Origin: Micromonospora orduensis
GTDB taxonomy: Bacteria; Actinomycetota; Actinomycetes; Mycobacteriales; Micromonosporaceae
Assembly: GCF_006228125.1 (NCBI RefSeq)
Contig: NZ_VDFY01000086.1
Location: 1-41,420, forward strand
Reading direction: 5' to 3'
Length of the DNA stretch: 41,420 nucleotides
The stretch's first letter is position 1. Every line of letters starts with the position of its first letter. A model generated the notes under the pieces. The model had not been told where the DNA came from and searched no databases. It saw only the letters and a program-made list of their open reading frames with translations. The translations under genes and the position numbers were made by a program. Positions 15,686 to 23,290 of this stretch are shown here, in pieces.

Positions 15686-16053
15686 ACCTCAGCGGGATGC
15701 TGAAGAAGGTCTTCGGAAAGCCCTACACCTCCATCGGGCCCGAGGAGGCTGCGGCGCTGGTCGCCAATGGGGGGCTGTTGCTCGACGTTCGGGAGCCGGC
15801 CGAGTGGCGGGCCGGCCACGCGCCCGGGGCCCGGCACATCCCGCTCGGCCAGCTCGCTGGCCGGCTCGGGGAAGTGCCGGCGGACCGGCCGGTGATCACC
15901 GCATGTCGGTCGGGGGCGCGCTCGCGGCAGGCGGCCGCGCTGCTCGCCCGCGACCACCATCAGATCTACAACCTGGCCGGTGGGATGCGGGCCTGGGTCC
16001 AGGCCGGAATGGCGCTCCAGGCCAAGGGTGGGCGGCCCGGGCACCTGACCTGA
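15682..16053 (+). CDS. Single-domain rhodanese (sulfurtransferase) 2
   Basis: A 123-residue rhodanese starting at GTG 15682, inside the stop of rhodanese 1. LLLDVREPAEWRAGHAPGARHIPL and active C75 in the loop CRSGAR are present. Its loop differs from that of rhodanese 1 (CASGSR), so the pair may use different sulfur donors; that is inference. About 20 N-terminal residues (LSGMLKKVFGKPY) precede the domain. A hairpin downstream separates it from the next CstR operator. Confidence 0.9.
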   Translation: MNLSGMLKKVFGKPYTSIGPEEAAALVANGGLLLDVREPAEWRAGHAPGARHIPLGQLAGRLGEVPADRPVITACRSGARSRQAAALLARDHHQIYNLAGGMRAWVQAGMALQAKGGRPGHLT

Positions 16054-16081
16054 GGGCCACCCGGCGGGCCGCGGCCCGCTG

Positions 16082-16109
16082 CGAAGGTCCCGAGGGTCCA
16101 GGACCTTCG
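16082..16109. terminator. Hairpin after the rhodanese pair
   Basis: CGAAGGTCC (16082-16090) and GGACCTTCG (16101-16109) form a nine-bp stem with a ten-base loop, 29 bases after the rhodanese stop and just before the next operator. Confidence 0.55.
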
Positions 16110-16119
16110 GCCCGGGCGC

Positions 16120-16135
16120 ATACCCCCCGGGGTAT
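16120..16135. promoter_or_regulatory. CstR-type operator 6
   Basis: ATACCCCCCGGGGTAT inside a 20-bp perfect dyad flanked by GC and GC; identical to operator 5. It lies 50 bp before the second MBL-rhodanese start. Confidence 0.8.
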
Positions 16136-16185
16136 GCGCTATCGTGATTACATCGCTGGCCATCACTGTGAAGGAGTTCGGCACC

Positions 16186-17565
16186 ATGTTGTTCACCCAG
16201 TACTACCTGGACTGCCTGTCCCAGGCGTCGTACCTGATCGCCGACGAGAGCACCGGCCGGGCCGTGCTGGTCGACCCGCGCCGCGACATCGACGAGTACC
16301 TGACCGACGCGCAGGCCCACGGCCTGACCATCGAGGGCGTCATCAACACGCACTTCCACGCCGACTTCCTCGCCGGGCACCTCGAGGTGGCCGCGGCGAC
16401 CGGCGCGTGGATCGGCTACGGGCAGCGGGCCGAGACCGAGTACCCGAGCCGCAAGCTCACCGACGGGGAGCGGATCAGCCTCGGTGACGTCATCCTGGAG
16501 ATCATGGAGACCCCGGGCCACACGCCCGAGTCGATCAGCGTGCTGGTCTACGAGCACGCCGACGACCCGGTGCCGCACGGGGTGATGACCGGCGACGCGC
16601 TGTTCATCGGCGACGTGGGCCGCCCCGACCTGCTCGCCTCCTTTGGCGTCACCGCGGACGAGCTGGGCGCGATGCTCTACGACAGCGTGCAACGCAAGCT
16701 GATGGGGCTCCCCGACGAGGTCCGGGTCTTCCCCGCCCACGGGGCCGGCTCGGCCTGCGGCAAGAACCTCTCCACCGAGCGGCAGTCCACCATCGGCGAG
16801 CAGCGCCGCACCAACTACGCCTGTGCCCCGATGAGCCAGGAGCAGTTCCTCGCCCTGGTCACCGGCGGCCAGCCCGCGGCGCCGGGCTACTTCGCCTTCG
16901 ACGCCGTGCTCAACCGCAAGGCGCGCCAACTGTTCGACTCCACCGCCGCGGCTCGTCCGCTCACCAACGGCGAGTTCGCCCAGGCCCGCGCCGAGGGCGC
17001 GGTCGTGCTCGACGTCCGCGACCCGCAGGAGTTCACCGCCGGACACCTGACCGGGGCGATCAACATCCCGGCCGACGGCCGGTTCGCCGAGACCGCCGGC
17101 AGCGTGGTCGCGCCGGACCGCAAGGTGCTCGTCGTCGCCCCGCAGGACCGGGAGGAGGAGATCGTCGTACGCCTCGCCCGGATCGGCTTCGACCACGTCG
17201 TCGGATACCTCCGCGAGCCCGAAGGCGCCTTCCTCGAGATGGCCGCGGACATGGGCCGCGCGAGCCGGCTGACCGCCACCGAACTGCACGACGCGCTGGC
17301 GACGGCCGAGCCGCCGGTGGTGCTCGACGTCCGCAACGCCGGTGAGCGCGAGCAGGGTGCCGTCCAGGGCTCCCTGCACATCCCGCTGGCCGAGCTGACG
17401 CGGCGCCTCGACGAGGTGCCGGCGGACCGGCCGGTCGTCGTGCACTGCGCGGGCGGATACCGCTCCTCCGTCGCGGCGAGCCTGCTCCGCAACGCCGGTC
17501 GGGCGGACGTGTCCGACCTGCTCGGCGGCTACGGCGCCTGGCAGACCATACACGCCGCCGTCTGA
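16186..17565 (+). CDS. Persulfide dioxygenase paralogue: MBL plus two rhodanese domains
   Basis: A 459-residue protein with the same domain order as the one at 11393. The MBL domain has THFHADFLAGH (H56, H58, D60, H65), PGHTPES and PAHGAGSACG. The first rhodanese domain (about 265-345) lacks cysteine; the second (about 365-455) has VHCAGGYRSS. The metal-site motif here is the classical HxHxDxxxxH form, whereas the other copy has HIHNDY, so the two may differ in substrate. AAGGAG lies nine bases before ATG 16186. It is a monocistronic unit bounded by a CstR operator and a hairpin. Confidence 0.9.
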   Translation: MLFTQYYLDCLSQASYLIADESTGRAVLVDPRRDIDEYLTDAQAHGLTIEGVINTHFHADFLAGHLEVAAATGAWIGYGQRAETEYPSRKLTDGERISLGDVILEIMETPGHTPESISVLVYEHADDPVPHGVMTGDALFIGDVGRPDLLASFGVTADELGAMLYDSVQRKLMGLPDEVRVFPAHGAGSACGKNLSTERQSTIGEQRRTNYACAPMSQEQFLALVTGGQPAAPGYFAFDAVLNRKARQLFDSTAAARPLTNGEFAQARAEGAVVLDVRDPQEFTAGHLTGAINIPADGRFAETAGSVVAPDRKVLVVAPQDREEEIVVRLARIGFDHVVGYLREPEGAFLEMAADMGRASRLTATELHDALATAEPPVVLDVRNAGEREQGAVQGSLHIPLAELTRRLDEVPADRPVVVHCAGGYRSSVAASLLRNAGRADVSDLLGGYGAWQTIHAAV

Positions 17566-17576
17566 CCAGGACGAGA

Positions 17577-17615
17577 GGACAGGTGGCAATGTTGAGGTAC
17601 ATTCGCCACCTGTCC
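17577..17615. terminator. Hairpin terminator
   Basis: GGACAGGTGGC (17577-17587) and GCCACCTGTCC (17605-17615) form an 11-bp stem 12 bases after the MBL-rhodanese stop. About 190 bases with no recognisable gene follow. Confidence 0.75.
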
Positions 17616-17809
17616 CCCCCGGCCCTTGTCGACGGCAGCAGCTGCGTGGTCGTCCAGCACGGCTGCCCGAAGCGGCAGGCTCTGCGCAGTGGCGAATGCC
17701 GTCCAACACACGGACAGCGGCGACCCGCGCCGGCCGGTCGGTAGCCATGTCGAAGCGTGCGTGAACCGACCCGGCCGGCTGTATGTGGCTCCTGTTCCGG
17801 TTAGTCGGG

Positions 17810-18325
17810 TCAGATGAACAGCAGTTGGGCTCCTTCGGTCTTCTCGATGAAGTCGGCGGCGCTGATGATGCCCTCGACCTCCTCGTAGAGGTCGGCTTCG
17901 GTCAGATGCATCATGTCGGCGGACATGCGGCAGGCCCACAGGTGTCCGCCGGAGGCGACAATCTGCTCGAGGAACTCGGGCACCTCGGGCACGCCGACGT
18001 CGGCGATCTGCCTTTTCATCATGTGGGTGGCCATCGCGGTCATGCCGGGGATGCCGCCCAGGCCCTGGGGCAGGTGGGTGGCGGTGTTGCCCAGCGGGGT
18101 GAACTTCAGGTCGTGCATCCGCGACTTGGTGATCACGTCGAAGCCCCAGAAGGTGAAGAACAGGTGCGTCTCCACGCCTTCGCCGAGCGCGGCGTTGGCG
18201 AGGACCAGTCCGGGGTACGCCATGTCGAGGTTGCCCTTGGAGCAGATGATGGCAAGCTTGCGCCCGGTCGCGGTGTCGTCGTCAAAGTTCGGCACGATCG
18301 CCGGCGCGGTGTTCACTCTGTTCAT
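17810..18325 (-). CDS. DsrE-family sulfur carrier
   Basis: A 171-residue DsrE2-like protein. GRKLAIICSKGNLDMAYPGLVLANAAL and THLFFTFWGFDVI are the DsrE fold opening, and the carrier cysteine is C132 in SGGHLWACRMSADMM. C28 is a second conserved cysteine of DsrE2 proteins. These proteins carry persulfide sulfur to TusE/DsrC partners, and a TusE/DsrC-like gene lies directly upstream (11 bases). GTGAGGAG precedes ATG 18325. It is the last gene of the SQR-TusE-DsrE operon. Confidence 0.9.
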   Translation of the reverse strand: MNRVNTAPAIVPNFDDDTATGRKLAIICSKGNLDMAYPGLVLANAALGEGVETHLFFTFWGFDVITKSRMHDLKFTPLGNTATHLPQGLGGIPGMTAMATHMMKRQIADVGVPEVPEFLEQIVASGGHLWACRMSADMMHLTEADLYEEVEGIISAADFIEKTEGAQLLFI

Positions 18326-18336
18326 TGTTCGTCTCC

Positions 18337-18651
18337 TCACACGCAGCCGTGGGGCTTGGGCAGGCCGGCGATGTAGGCCATCTTCTTGGCCGGCTTCTTG
18401 GGGAACAGGGTGAACAGTTCCTTGGTCGGGATACCGCCCACGACCGTCACGCGACGCAACGTCGCCGTTTCGCCCTTGGTGCGGTAGTCGTCCCGCAGGA
18501 ACCGGATGGCCTTCCAGTGCGCGTCGGTCAGGTCGATACCGATCTGCGCGGCCAGTTGCTTGGCCAGGTCCTCGTCCCACTCGTCGTAAACGGTGAGAAA
18601 GCCTTCCTCGTCGACGTGGACGTCACGGCCGGCGATGGTGGTGACAGGCAT
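18337..18651 (-). CDS. TusE/DsrC-family sulfur-relay protein with one C-terminal cysteine
   Basis: A 104-residue DsrC/TusE-fold protein: TDAHWKAIRFLRDDYRTKG and the C-terminal arm AGLPKPHGCV. The penultimate cysteine (Cys-A) is kept. The second cysteine of true DsrC, eleven residues before it, is alanine here, so this is TusE-like rather than a sulfite-reductase substrate. GAGGAG lies eight bases before ATG 18651 and includes the stop region of the SQR gene. It probably accepts sulfur from the DsrE-like protein. Confidence 0.9.
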   Translation of the reverse strand: MPVTTIAGRDVHVDEEGFLTVYDEWDEDLAKQLAAQIGIDLTDAHWKAIRFLRDDYRTKGETATLRRVTVVGGIPTKELFTLFPKKPAKKMAYIAGLPKPHGCV

Positions 18652-18656
18652 GGTGG

Positions 18657-19889
18657 TCACTCCTCGGGGTGTTTGCCGGCCATGGACATGTGCGCCGGCA
18701 GCGGGATGGGTCGCCCGGGAAGCAGCAGGTTCCAGTACATCCAGCGGAACGCGAGCTTGCCCCAGTGGTTTACCTCGGACTCTTTGAGCAGGCTGAACGG
18801 ACCGACCCCGGGCAGCGGGTAGCGGCCGGGCAGCGGTTCAGTGTCGTAGTTGAAGTCGATCAGGAGCGCCTTGCCGTCGCCGGACTCGACGAAGCAGTTG
18901 GCGTGTCCGTCAAAGCTCCCGGTCATCGGCTCGTCGCGAACGTGCCGCAGAAAGTTCTCGGTGAACACCTCCACCGAAAAGTGCGCGACCGACCCGGCCT
19001 TCGACGCCGGAATGTCGCTGGCGTCGCCGAGGGCGAAGATATTCGGGTACGCCTTGGCCAGCAGCGTGTGCTTGTCCACCGGCACCAGGTTGAGCTCGTT
19101 GCCCAGCCCGGAGCGGGCCACGTACTCGGCGCCCATGTTCAACGGAACGGTGACCAGCAGGTCGAACGGGATCTCCCGCTCGTCGTAGGAGACCAGGGTC
19201 TTGTCGTCGACCCGTTCGACCAGGAAGTCCGTCTCCACCGCGATCTTGCGCTCGTCCAGCATGGACCCGAGCCGTTTCGACGCGATCGGCTTGGTGAACG
19301 CGCCCGGCAGCGGCGTGACATACGTCAACTCCACCCGGTCACGCATACCGCGCTGCCGGAAGTACGCGTCGGCGAGGAACGTGAACTCCAGCGGCGCGAC
19401 CGGGCACTTGATCGGCATGTCCACGATGTGCACCACCAGCCGGCCGTTGTCGAAGCCCTCCATCGCTTTGGCTAGGGCCACCGCGCCGTCGAAGGTGTAG
19501 AAGTCGAAGATGCTCTTGCGCCACTGACCGCCGTCGAGCAAGCCGGGCGTCTGGTCCGGCTGCGGCCCCACACCTGTGGCGATGACCAGGTAGTCGTACG
19601 GCAGCCGGCGCCCGTCGGCCAGCAGGACCTCGTTGCCGCCCGGCGCGACTCGGTCGACCTCCCCGCGCACGAGATCCACCCCGTCCGGGATGAACCGCTG
19701 CCGCGGCTTGACGATCTCTTCGGCCGAGTAGACACCGAACGGGACGAACAGGTAACCAGGCTGGTAGAAGTGCCGGTCACTCTGGTCGACCACAGTGATC
19801 TGCCACTCCTCCTTGTCCAGGCGGCGGCGCAGCTTGTTGACCACCATCGTGCCCGCCGTACCGGCGCCCAGTACCAGTAGCCGTCTCAT
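18657..19889 (-). CDS. sqr: Sulfide:quinone oxidoreductase-like flavoprotein
   Basis: An intact 410-residue FAD protein. Rossmann motif LVLGAGTAGTMVVNKL (5-20), FYQPGYLFVPFGVY, the second nucleotide region DYLVIATGVGPQPDQ and the FAD-phosphate motif NIFALGDASDIPASKAG are seen. Cysteines C162 (MPIKCPVAPLE) and C332 (HANCFVE) are the two usually retained in this SQR group. It would oxidise sulfide at the membrane and pass electrons to quinone. GGAGGGGGTCGAG precedes ATG 19889. It heads an operon with TusE- and DsrE-like genes behind a variant CstR box, linking sulfide oxidation to the sulfur relay. Confidence 0.9.
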   Translation of the reverse strand: MRRLLVLGAGTAGTMVVNKLRRRLDKEEWQITVVDQSDRHFYQPGYLFVPFGVYSAEEIVKPRQRFIPDGVDLVRGEVDRVAPGGNEVLLADGRRLPYDYLVIATGVGPQPDQTPGLLDGGQWRKSIFDFYTFDGAVALAKAMEGFDNGRLVVHIVDMPIKCPVAPLEFTFLADAYFRQRGMRDRVELTYVTPLPGAFTKPIASKRLGSMLDERKIAVETDFLVERVDDKTLVSYDEREIPFDLLVTVPLNMGAEYVARSGLGNELNLVPVDKHTLLAKAYPNIFALGDASDIPASKAGSVAHFSVEVFTENFLRHVRDEPMTGSFDGHANCFVESGDGKALLIDFNYDTEPLPGRYPLPGVGPFSLLKESEVNHWGKLAFRWMYWNLLLPGRPIPLPAHMSMAGKHPEE

Positions 19890-19903
19890 CTCGACCCCCT
19901 CCT

Positions 19904-19919
19904 ATACCCCCGACGGTAT
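19904..19919. promoter_or_regulatory. CstR-type operator 7 (variant)
   Basis: ATACCCCCGACGGTAT, 14 bp before the SQR start. It keeps ATAC and GTAT ends but its centre is interrupted (GAC), so it may be a weaker site. Confidence 0.65.
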
Positions 19920-19941
19920 GGGGTTTGCGAAGATCGCCGTA

Positions 19942-19955
19942 GAGACTGAAGTCCC
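19942..19955. promoter_or_regulatory. DosR-like box before the phosphoketolase relic
   Basis: GAGACTGAAGTCCC matches 12 of 14 positions of the mycobacterial DosR core GGGACTWWAGTCCC. It lies 22 bp from CstR operator 7, facing the plus-strand relic. Originally it probably drove a phosphoketolase gene. Confidence 0.6.
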
Positions 19956-20030
19956 GACCGTGCGGGCCGACCGGGACCGGTCGAACACCCCGAGCGGCGA
20001 CGGCCTCAGGCGAGGGACAGGAAGTGCCCC

Positions 20031-20204
20031 CTGCTGGCGCCCCATTACGCCTTCGAGCAGGCCGCCGACCGCGGCGGCCCGTGCACGTCATCCGGGCTTG
20101 GGACCCGCGGACTGCTCCTCGGGTCGGCCAGCCTGCGACTGCTGCACCACAGCCACAGTCTGGTCGCGGTCATCCGCGAGATCCCGCCAGCGACGGCGGA
20201 GCAG
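20031..20204 (+). pseudogene. Relic of a universal stress protein gene with internal deletion
   Basis: Bases 20108-20204 match 26871-26967, the 3-prime end of the tandem USP gene, with six mismatches over 97 positions by my count. Bases 20031-20106 match 26575-26650 with more changes and shifts. The 220 bases that separate these two blocks in the intact gene are missing. This relic now sits directly against the phosphoketolase fragment. It is a degenerate duplicate of the downstream gene, or the trace of a recombination with it. Confidence 0.85.
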
Positions 20205-21060
20205 GGCCGATCGCCTCGCTCAACTACCTGTTGTCCAGCCACGTGTGGCGCCAGGACCACAACGGCTTCTCCCACCAGGACCCGGGCTTCATCGACCACG
20301 TGATGAACAAGAAGGCGGAAGTGGTCCGGGTCTACCTCCCGCCGGACGCGAACACCCTGCTGTCCACCATGGCCCACTGCCTGCGCAGTCGGCACTACAT
20401 CAACGTGGTGGTGGCCGGCAAGCAGCCCGCTCCGAGCTGGCTGTCCATGGACGAGGCAATTCTGCACTGCCGCCGCGGGCTGGGGATCTGGGAGTGGGCC
20501 AGCACGGACGCCGGCGCCGAGCCCGACGTCGTCCTCGCGTGCGCGGGCGACGTGCCGACGCTGGAGACGCTGGCCGCGGCCGCCCTGCTGCGTCAGCACC
20601 TGCCCGACCTGAAGGTGCGGGTGGTCAACGTCGTCGACCTGATGCGGCTGCAGCCGAACAGCGAGCACCCCCACGGCCTGCCCGACGCGCAGTTCGACAC
20701 GATCTTCACCCGAGACAAGCCGATCATCTTCGCGTACCACGGCTACCCGTGGCTGATCCACCGGCTGACCTACCGGCGCACCAACCACGGCAAACTGCAC
20801 GTGCGCGGCTACAAGGAGGAGGGCACCACCACCACCACCACCCCGTTCGACATGGTGATGCTCAACGACCTCGACCGGTTCCATCTGGTGATCGACGTCA
20901 TCGACCGGGTGCCCGGTCTGGGCCCGAAGGCTGCGCACCTGCGCCAGGCCATGGTGGACGCCCGGCAGGAGTGCCGCGACTACACCCGCCGCTACGGGGA
21001 AGACCGCCGCAGGTCACCGAGTGGCGCTGGCTGCGGGCGGAGGCCGAAACAGCGCCCTGA
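20205..21060 (+). pseudogene. Phosphoketolase, C-terminal third only
   Basis: From [20 protein letters not shown] onward the sequence is a clear xylulose-5-phosphate/fructose-6-phosphate phosphoketolase: [55 protein letters not shown] and [20 protein letters not shown]. About 280 residues of the usual 790 remain. The thiamine-diphosphate binding N-terminus is absent, replaced by the USP relic, so no active enzyme is expected. Near 21000 a frame change separates RRYGED from PPQVTEWRW, which is the natural C-terminus ending at 21060; without it the frame runs to 21073. A hairpin terminator follows. Confidence 0.85.
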
Positions 21061-21078
21061 CCACACCGATTGACAGGT

Positions 21079-21107
21079 CGAAGGGCCCGGCCACGCCGGG
21101 CCCTTCG
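21079..21107. terminator. Hairpin terminator
   Basis: CGAAGGGCCCGGC (21079-21091) and GCCGGGCCCTTCG (21095-21107), 13-bp stem with a CAC loop, just after the phosphoketolase relic. Confidence 0.85.
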
Positions 21108-21170
21108 CGTCTACTCCAACGCCGACGACGGGTGTGCGATGAGGTCAAGGACATGGAGGGAGTGAGGCAG

Positions 21171-21650
21171 ATGACCAGCAATTATCTGATCGTCGTCGGC
21201 GTGGACGGCTCCGATGGCGGGCGGCGTGCCCTCGACTGGGCGGCCGGTGAAGCGGCGACTCGCGGTGGCGCGGTGCAGGCGGTAATCGCCTGGCGGTGGG
21301 ACGGGATCGAGTCCGGCCCGATGACTGCCGGCAATCCGACCGACGAGGAGGATCGGGCCCGCGCGATCCTCGATCGCGAGATCCAGGCACTCACGGCCCG
21401 TGGAGGCTCGTCGCCGCCTGTCGCTGCCGAGGTAGTGGAGGGCAGAGCCGCCGACGTGCTGACGCGTGCCGCGCGCACCGCGGACCTGCTCGTGCTCGGC
21501 AGCCACGGTCACAGCCGGGTCCGGCACACCGTCCTCGGTTCGGTGAGCGAGGAATGCGTACGCAAGGCGAGCTGCCCGGTCGTCGTCATCCCCGTACCCG
21601 TACCCGTGCCGGTGCCGCGTGCTACGACGGAGCCAGCGCTGCCGGTCTAA
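21171..21650 (+). CDS. Universal stress protein, single domain
   Basis: A 159-residue UspA-fold protein opening YLIVVGVDGSDGGRRALDWA. The ATP-binding motif G-2x-G-9x-G-S is present in GSHGHSRVRHTVLGSVS, followed by CPVVVIPV. A short VPVPVPVP tract, from a CCCGTA-type base repeat, lies near the C-terminus. GGAGGGAG lies ten bases before ATG 21171; ATG 21153 is an in-frame alternative. No DosR-like box was found in the 60 bases between the preceding terminator and this gene. Confidence 0.9.
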   Translation: MTSNYLIVVGVDGSDGGRRALDWAAGEAATRGGAVQAVIAWRWDGIESGPMTAGNPTDEEDRARAILDREIQALTARGGSSPPVAAEVVEGRAADVLTRAARTADLLVLGSHGHSRVRHTVLGSVSEECVRKASCPVVVIPVPVPVPVPRATTEPALPV

Positions 21651-21875
21651 CCGCAACCATCGCTCGAGAGAGGCAGCCCGATCGTCGGCTGCCCCTCCCT
21701 CCACGGCCGCTGGCTGTTCGACGGGCCAGCGGACCGGACGCCTCAAGCCGGCGATGGTGGCGGCCGGATCTTCCAGGAGGATCCAGTTCAACGCGACGCG
21801 ACGACGCCGCCGTCAAGGCCCCCAGGCCCGCCTCGGCGTTCAGGCTCGCCGAGGGGTATGGACGTGCGCCTTACC

Positions 21876-22330
21876 GGGCAAGCAGGGCGATTAGATCGCT
21901 TCCGGTGACGATGCCCACCGGATTACCGTCCGCGTCGACAATCGCGACGGCTTCGACGCCGCCCGCCCGCATCAACCGTGCGGCGTCAATCACCCGCGCT
22001 TCGGTGCTCACCGTGGCGCTTCGGTGCTCACCGTGGCGGGGTCCGGATCCAGCGCAGCCGCGACGGAAAGCCGAGACAGCGCCCTGTGGTCATGCGCCCA
22101 CGCCGCGGCCACCGCCCGGTCGGCGAGCACGCCCAGGCACCGCCCGGTCCGAGTCGACCGCCACAAGGTGACGGCGTCCGGTGCGGACCATCGCCTCCAG
22201 CGCGTCGCCGAGCAGAATGTCGACGTCTACGGAGAAGACCGGGCTGCTCATCACCTCGGTGACCGGCCGGGTCGCCAACCGTCCCGGCCCACCCGCCCGG
22301 CTCACGTCCTGCAATGTAGATCGCTTTCAT
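21876..22330 (-). pseudogene. CBS-domain protein with three frame lesions
   Basis: Repaired, it reads MKAIYMQDVSRAGG, then RPVTEVMSSPVFSVDVDILLGDALEAM and RRHLVAVDSD, then CLGVLADRAVAAAWAHDHRALSRLSVAAALDPDP, then VIDAARLMRAGGVEAVAIVDADG and VTGSDLIALLAR, two CBS motifs in about 145 residues. Three lesions break it: one extra T just after the start codons (near 22315), a shift in the G-rich run near 22145, and a 20-bp tandem duplication at 21998-22037. CBS proteins of this size bind adenylates in dormancy regulons. GAGAGG precedes ATG 22330. Confidence 0.8.
21998..22037. repeat. 20-bp tandem duplication inside the CBS pseudogene
   Basis: GCTTCGGTGCTCACCGTGGC occurs twice in direct succession with no mismatch. 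Removing one copy restores the CBS reading frame (ATVSTEARVIDAARLM), so this duplication is the inactivating event for the C-terminal half. Confidence 0.95.
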
Positions 22331-22404
22331 GATCGCCTCTCATGTCGCCCAAGGCACACAGAGAGGGGCGCGTCGCCGGATGCTCCTCTCCGTGCCCGCT
22401 GCCT

Positions 22405-23109
22405 TCAGGCGATGCCGGTGAAGGTGGTCCGTTCGGACCACCGGTCGGCGAGCTGGCTGTCGTCGAAGTCGTAGCCGAGCTCGTTGACCACTTCGACGAC
22501 GCCGCTGACCTGTGCGGCGAGGCGGCCGGCGATGTCCGCCGAGGACTTGCGGTCCATCTGCCCGGTCAGCCGGACCACGCCGTCGCGCACGGTCACCTGG
22601 ACGGCGCCCTCCTCGACCGCGAGGACTCGGCGCAGCACTTCCTGCACCACGTCGTGGCGGATGTCGGCGTCGGGGCGTAGGTGCACCTTCAGCAGGTCGC
22701 TGCGGGTGACGATGCCGACGAGCCGGCCCAGGTCGTCGATCACCGGCAGGCGCTTGACCTGTTCGCTGTTCATCGTCTCGGCTGCGGCGACCAACGGTGT
22801 GTGCGGAAGGGTGGTCACCGCCGGTGCGGTCATCAGGTCGGCGGCGACTGCGGCGTCGGCCTTGACCCGCGCCTTCTGCCGTCGGCTGCCCTCGAATACG
22901 CGCCGCTCGTGCGGCTGCCCGATGAGCTCCACCTTGTGCAGCAGGTCAGCTTCAGACACGACGCCGAGCACGTGCTGGAAGTCGTCGACCACGGGCACCG
23001 CGCTGACGTGCCGTTGCGTGAGCACGTCAATGATCTTCCGGTACGGGGTGTCGTCCCGCACCGTCGCGACGTCCGTGCTCATCACGTCGCACACCTGCCA
23101 TGTCCTCAT
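22405..23109 (-). CDS. CBS-pair plus BON domain protein
   Basis: A 234-residue protein. Two CBS motifs lie at about 6-60 (VMSTDVATVRDDTPYRKIIDVL, HVSAVPVVDDF) and 90-145 (LMTAPAVTTLPHTPL, RLPVIDDLGRLVGIVTRSDLL). A BON domain follows (about 155-215: VTVRDGVVRLTGQMDRKSSADIAGRL, VVNELGY). CBS pairs bind adenine nucleotides; BON is a phospholipid- or membrane-associated fold. ATG 23109 is chosen because GGAGG lies five bases upstream; GTG 23112 is too close to it. It diverges from the acetyltransferase gene, with a perfect DosR-like box between them. Confidence 0.9.
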   Translation of the reverse strand: MRTWQVCDVMSTDVATVRDDTPYRKIIDVLTQRHVSAVPVVDDFQHVLGVVSEADLLHKVELIGQPHERRVFEGSRRQKARVKADAAVAADLMTAPAVTTLPHTPLVAAAETMNSEQVKRLPVIDDLGRLVGIVTRSDLLKVHLRPDADIRHDVVQEVLRRVLAVEEGAVQVTVRDGVVRLTGQMDRKSSADIAGRLAAQVSGVVEVVNELGYDFDDSQLADRWSERTTFTGIA

Positions 23110-23211
23110 CACGACCTCCCTCTCGGTCCTGACCTCACCGTACGAATCCGACAGCGAGGCTGGTCAGAGCCGGATGACCGCTGTCGCAGGGACCTGTTGC
23201 AGGCCGGTTAG

Positions 23212-23225
23212 GGGTCGGACGGCCC
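23212..23225. promoter_or_regulatory. DosR-like box, divergent CBS / acetyltransferase promoter
   Basis: GGGTCGGACGGCCC fits GGGNC-N4-GNCCC at every fixed position. It ends 65 bp before the GTG start of the acetyltransferase and lies about 100 bp before the CBS-BON start. Confidence 0.6.
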
Positions 23226-23290
23226 TGACCCGTATGGGGCCGGCTGCGGTTGGCTGAAGTGGACGGAACCGGATGTTCAGGAGGCCGACC

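Noticed and set aside
12817..16135. Repeated ATACCCC/GGGGTAT elements as a CRISPR or integron repeat
   Set aside because: They are short dyads each placed in front of a gene, with irregular spacing and no spacers; operators explain them fully.
15541..17748. 735-codon minus-strand open frame
   Set aside because: Antisense to the rhodanese and MBL-rhodanese genes, low-complexity Arg/Gly/Val content and no recognisable domain.
17616..17809. Minus-strand phrase FDMATDRPARVAAVRV resembling an OsmC segment
   Set aside because: It matches only about 16 residues, neither redox cysteine context follows, and the flanks are unrecognisable; too little to call a relic.
19965..19980. GGGCCGACCGGGACC as a further DosR-like box
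   Set aside because: The second half-site lacks the CCC triplet; without it the match is what GC-rich DNA gives by chance.
23189..23205. GGGACCTGTTGCAGG as a DosR-like box
   Set aside because: The first half-site is good but no second half-site occurs at the right spacing.
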